Below are positions 62,860 to 64,000 of a stretch of 64,000 nucleotides of DNA, piece by piece. The notes under the pieces are model-generated. The model did not search any database. It was given only the letters and a program-made list of their open reading frames with translations, and was not told where the DNA came from. The translations under genes were made by a program, and so were the position numbers. Every line of letters begins with the position of its first letter. Position 1 is the first letter of the stretch. Source of the stretch: Anastatus disparis (taxonomy: Eukaryota > Arthropoda > Insecta > Hymenoptera > Eupelmidae); contig JAFFSR010000221.1 in assembly GCA_017163975.1 (NCBI GenBank), positions 5,084,001-5,148,000 of the forward strand, read 5' to 3'.

Positions 62860-64000
62860 TTGGCTCTTTGTGAGAGAAAAAATATTGCAGTGCAGGCTGC
62901 AACAATGCGCTCTGTATAATGAGGTTGAAGGAAGTTATTGCGCGTAAAAAGTGCAACACGCATATATTGTGACTCTCGTGTGCTCTTGTCTGTCTTTGTG
63001 TGTAGTGCATTTTTTATACACCGCAAAGCGCTTCATTTATTTTTTATTGTAATTCTAACAATATGTTGTTGTTTTAATTTCAAGTTTTGGACAGTTAGAA
63101 AATAGAACTTAAAAATTAAATTCATATGGAAATTAATAACGGATTCTTTTTTTTTTTTTTTAATTTACAAAATATGGATTTTGAAAAAATTTTTGAAATT
63201 TGGTAGGTTGTTTTGACAAAAATTTTATCTGAAGGCTTTAATTGTAAAATGTTGAAAATTTAATGATTATTCAACTGCAGAATATTTAAAATCTCAATAT
63301 GACTTATAAAAAAAAGTAAGCAAAAACTTATAGTCAGATTTTTTTAGAATTTTCGCTTCGTTATAAAACGTTGTATCGATAAAAATTTTCTTTTTTTCAG
63401 ATTGTGTATATAAAGCCGGAGAGTCAAAAAAAATGATTTAAAAAAAATATATGTATACGTTTGTGTACACATGAGCGTATGTTAGTAAGTTGCTACTTAA
63501 AAAATACTTGATGGATTTGCTCCAAATTTTTTGCACAAGTTATGTTCAACTACCGTAAGGGAGAAAGCTATTTACAGTTGTTTTACATTGCGTAGTTTAA
63601 ATTTCTTTTGCAATTTAAAAAAAAAATTTTAATTTTCGTTTTCTTTTCTCTTAGTAAATATCAACGTTTCATGAGAATTTTAATTGTTTCAAATACAATT
63701 TTCATCGAAACGTATTGACTTTTTTTGAATACTCATTTTAATTATTTCACATCTTTGAAATTAATTGAAGTAAAAATTTAAGTAAAGGATGCCATGTCCG
63801 CATAAATCAGTATAAAATGAACTGCGTTTAAATAAAATTTGTAATTTTCTGTGAATTGTAAAAGTTTAACAATTTTATAAATTGTTTAAATATATTTATT
63901 ATTCATTCCTTTATAAATTTCTTAATTATATACCCCATTTAGGTTCATATATTGTTCATACAGATATTGTTTTGTATCTCGATATTTTTTAACATTTCAT
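62000..64000. other. Simple-repeat-rich region, possibly the flank of an off-window gene
   Basis: GA-rich tracts (62500-62620, 62720-62760), an ATT microsatellite (62828-62861) and scattered TATA runs resemble the sequence upstream of CNK and MARCH8. That may mean a promoter lies near, but I see no coding exon up to the window end. Confidence 0.35.

Overview
The window looks like AT-rich insect nuclear DNA. The evidence is spliced genes with short GT-AG introns, metazoan signalling and ubiquitin-ligase proteins, a tRNA-derived SINE family, cut-and-paste transposon remnants and many microsatellites. The MARCH8-like and CNK proteins read like hymenopteran orthologues, so a parasitoid-wasp-like genome is my best guess. 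That is inference from protein style and was not tested. There is no bacterial, CRISPR or recognisable viral content.

Layout. (1) 1-17950 is a gene-poor tandem array of two related units, called here A (about 1.85 kb) and B (about 3.6 kb), arranged A-B-A-B-A-B and open at the left window edge. Each unit starts with a conserved block holding a TATATAAAG box and a predicted stem, then a short window that differs between copies, then a T-run. This looks like a repeated small-RNA gene. The first A unit is split by an ISL2EU-like DNA transposon (1332-5683) carrying a THAP/DDE transposase and a convergent, frameshifted SWIM/YqaJ partner gene. A 155-bp foldback lies next to it. (2) 18137-26000 holds a three-exon CRAL-TRIO lipid-transfer gene and, downstream on the same strand, a decayed tandem copy. 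(3) 26946-30333 is a MARCH8-like RING-CH membrane ubiquitin ligase on the minus strand. (4) 30350-39180 is mostly non-coding, with SINEs, a candidate piggyBac-type MITE and a 34-bp tandem repeat. (5) 39181-42888 holds two more minus-strand RING genes: an RNF4-like SUMO-targeted ligase and an unusual Ser/Cys/Gly-rich RING protein I cannot name. (6) 45827-57767 is a complete 14-exon connector enhancer of KSR (CNK) gene with SAM, CRIC, PDZ and PH domains. (7) 57768-64000 is CNK upstream DNA and intergenic sequence with a SINE and purine-rich simple repeats.

How the genes fit together. CNK is a Ras/MAPK scaffold. Three of the five intact host genes are RING-type ubiquitin ligases acting at different sites: MARCH8 at endosomal or plasma membranes, RNF4 on SUMO-modified nuclear proteins, and the third unknown. 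Nothing in the sequence shows co-regulation. The least explained part of the window is the A/B array with its candidate small-RNA genes.
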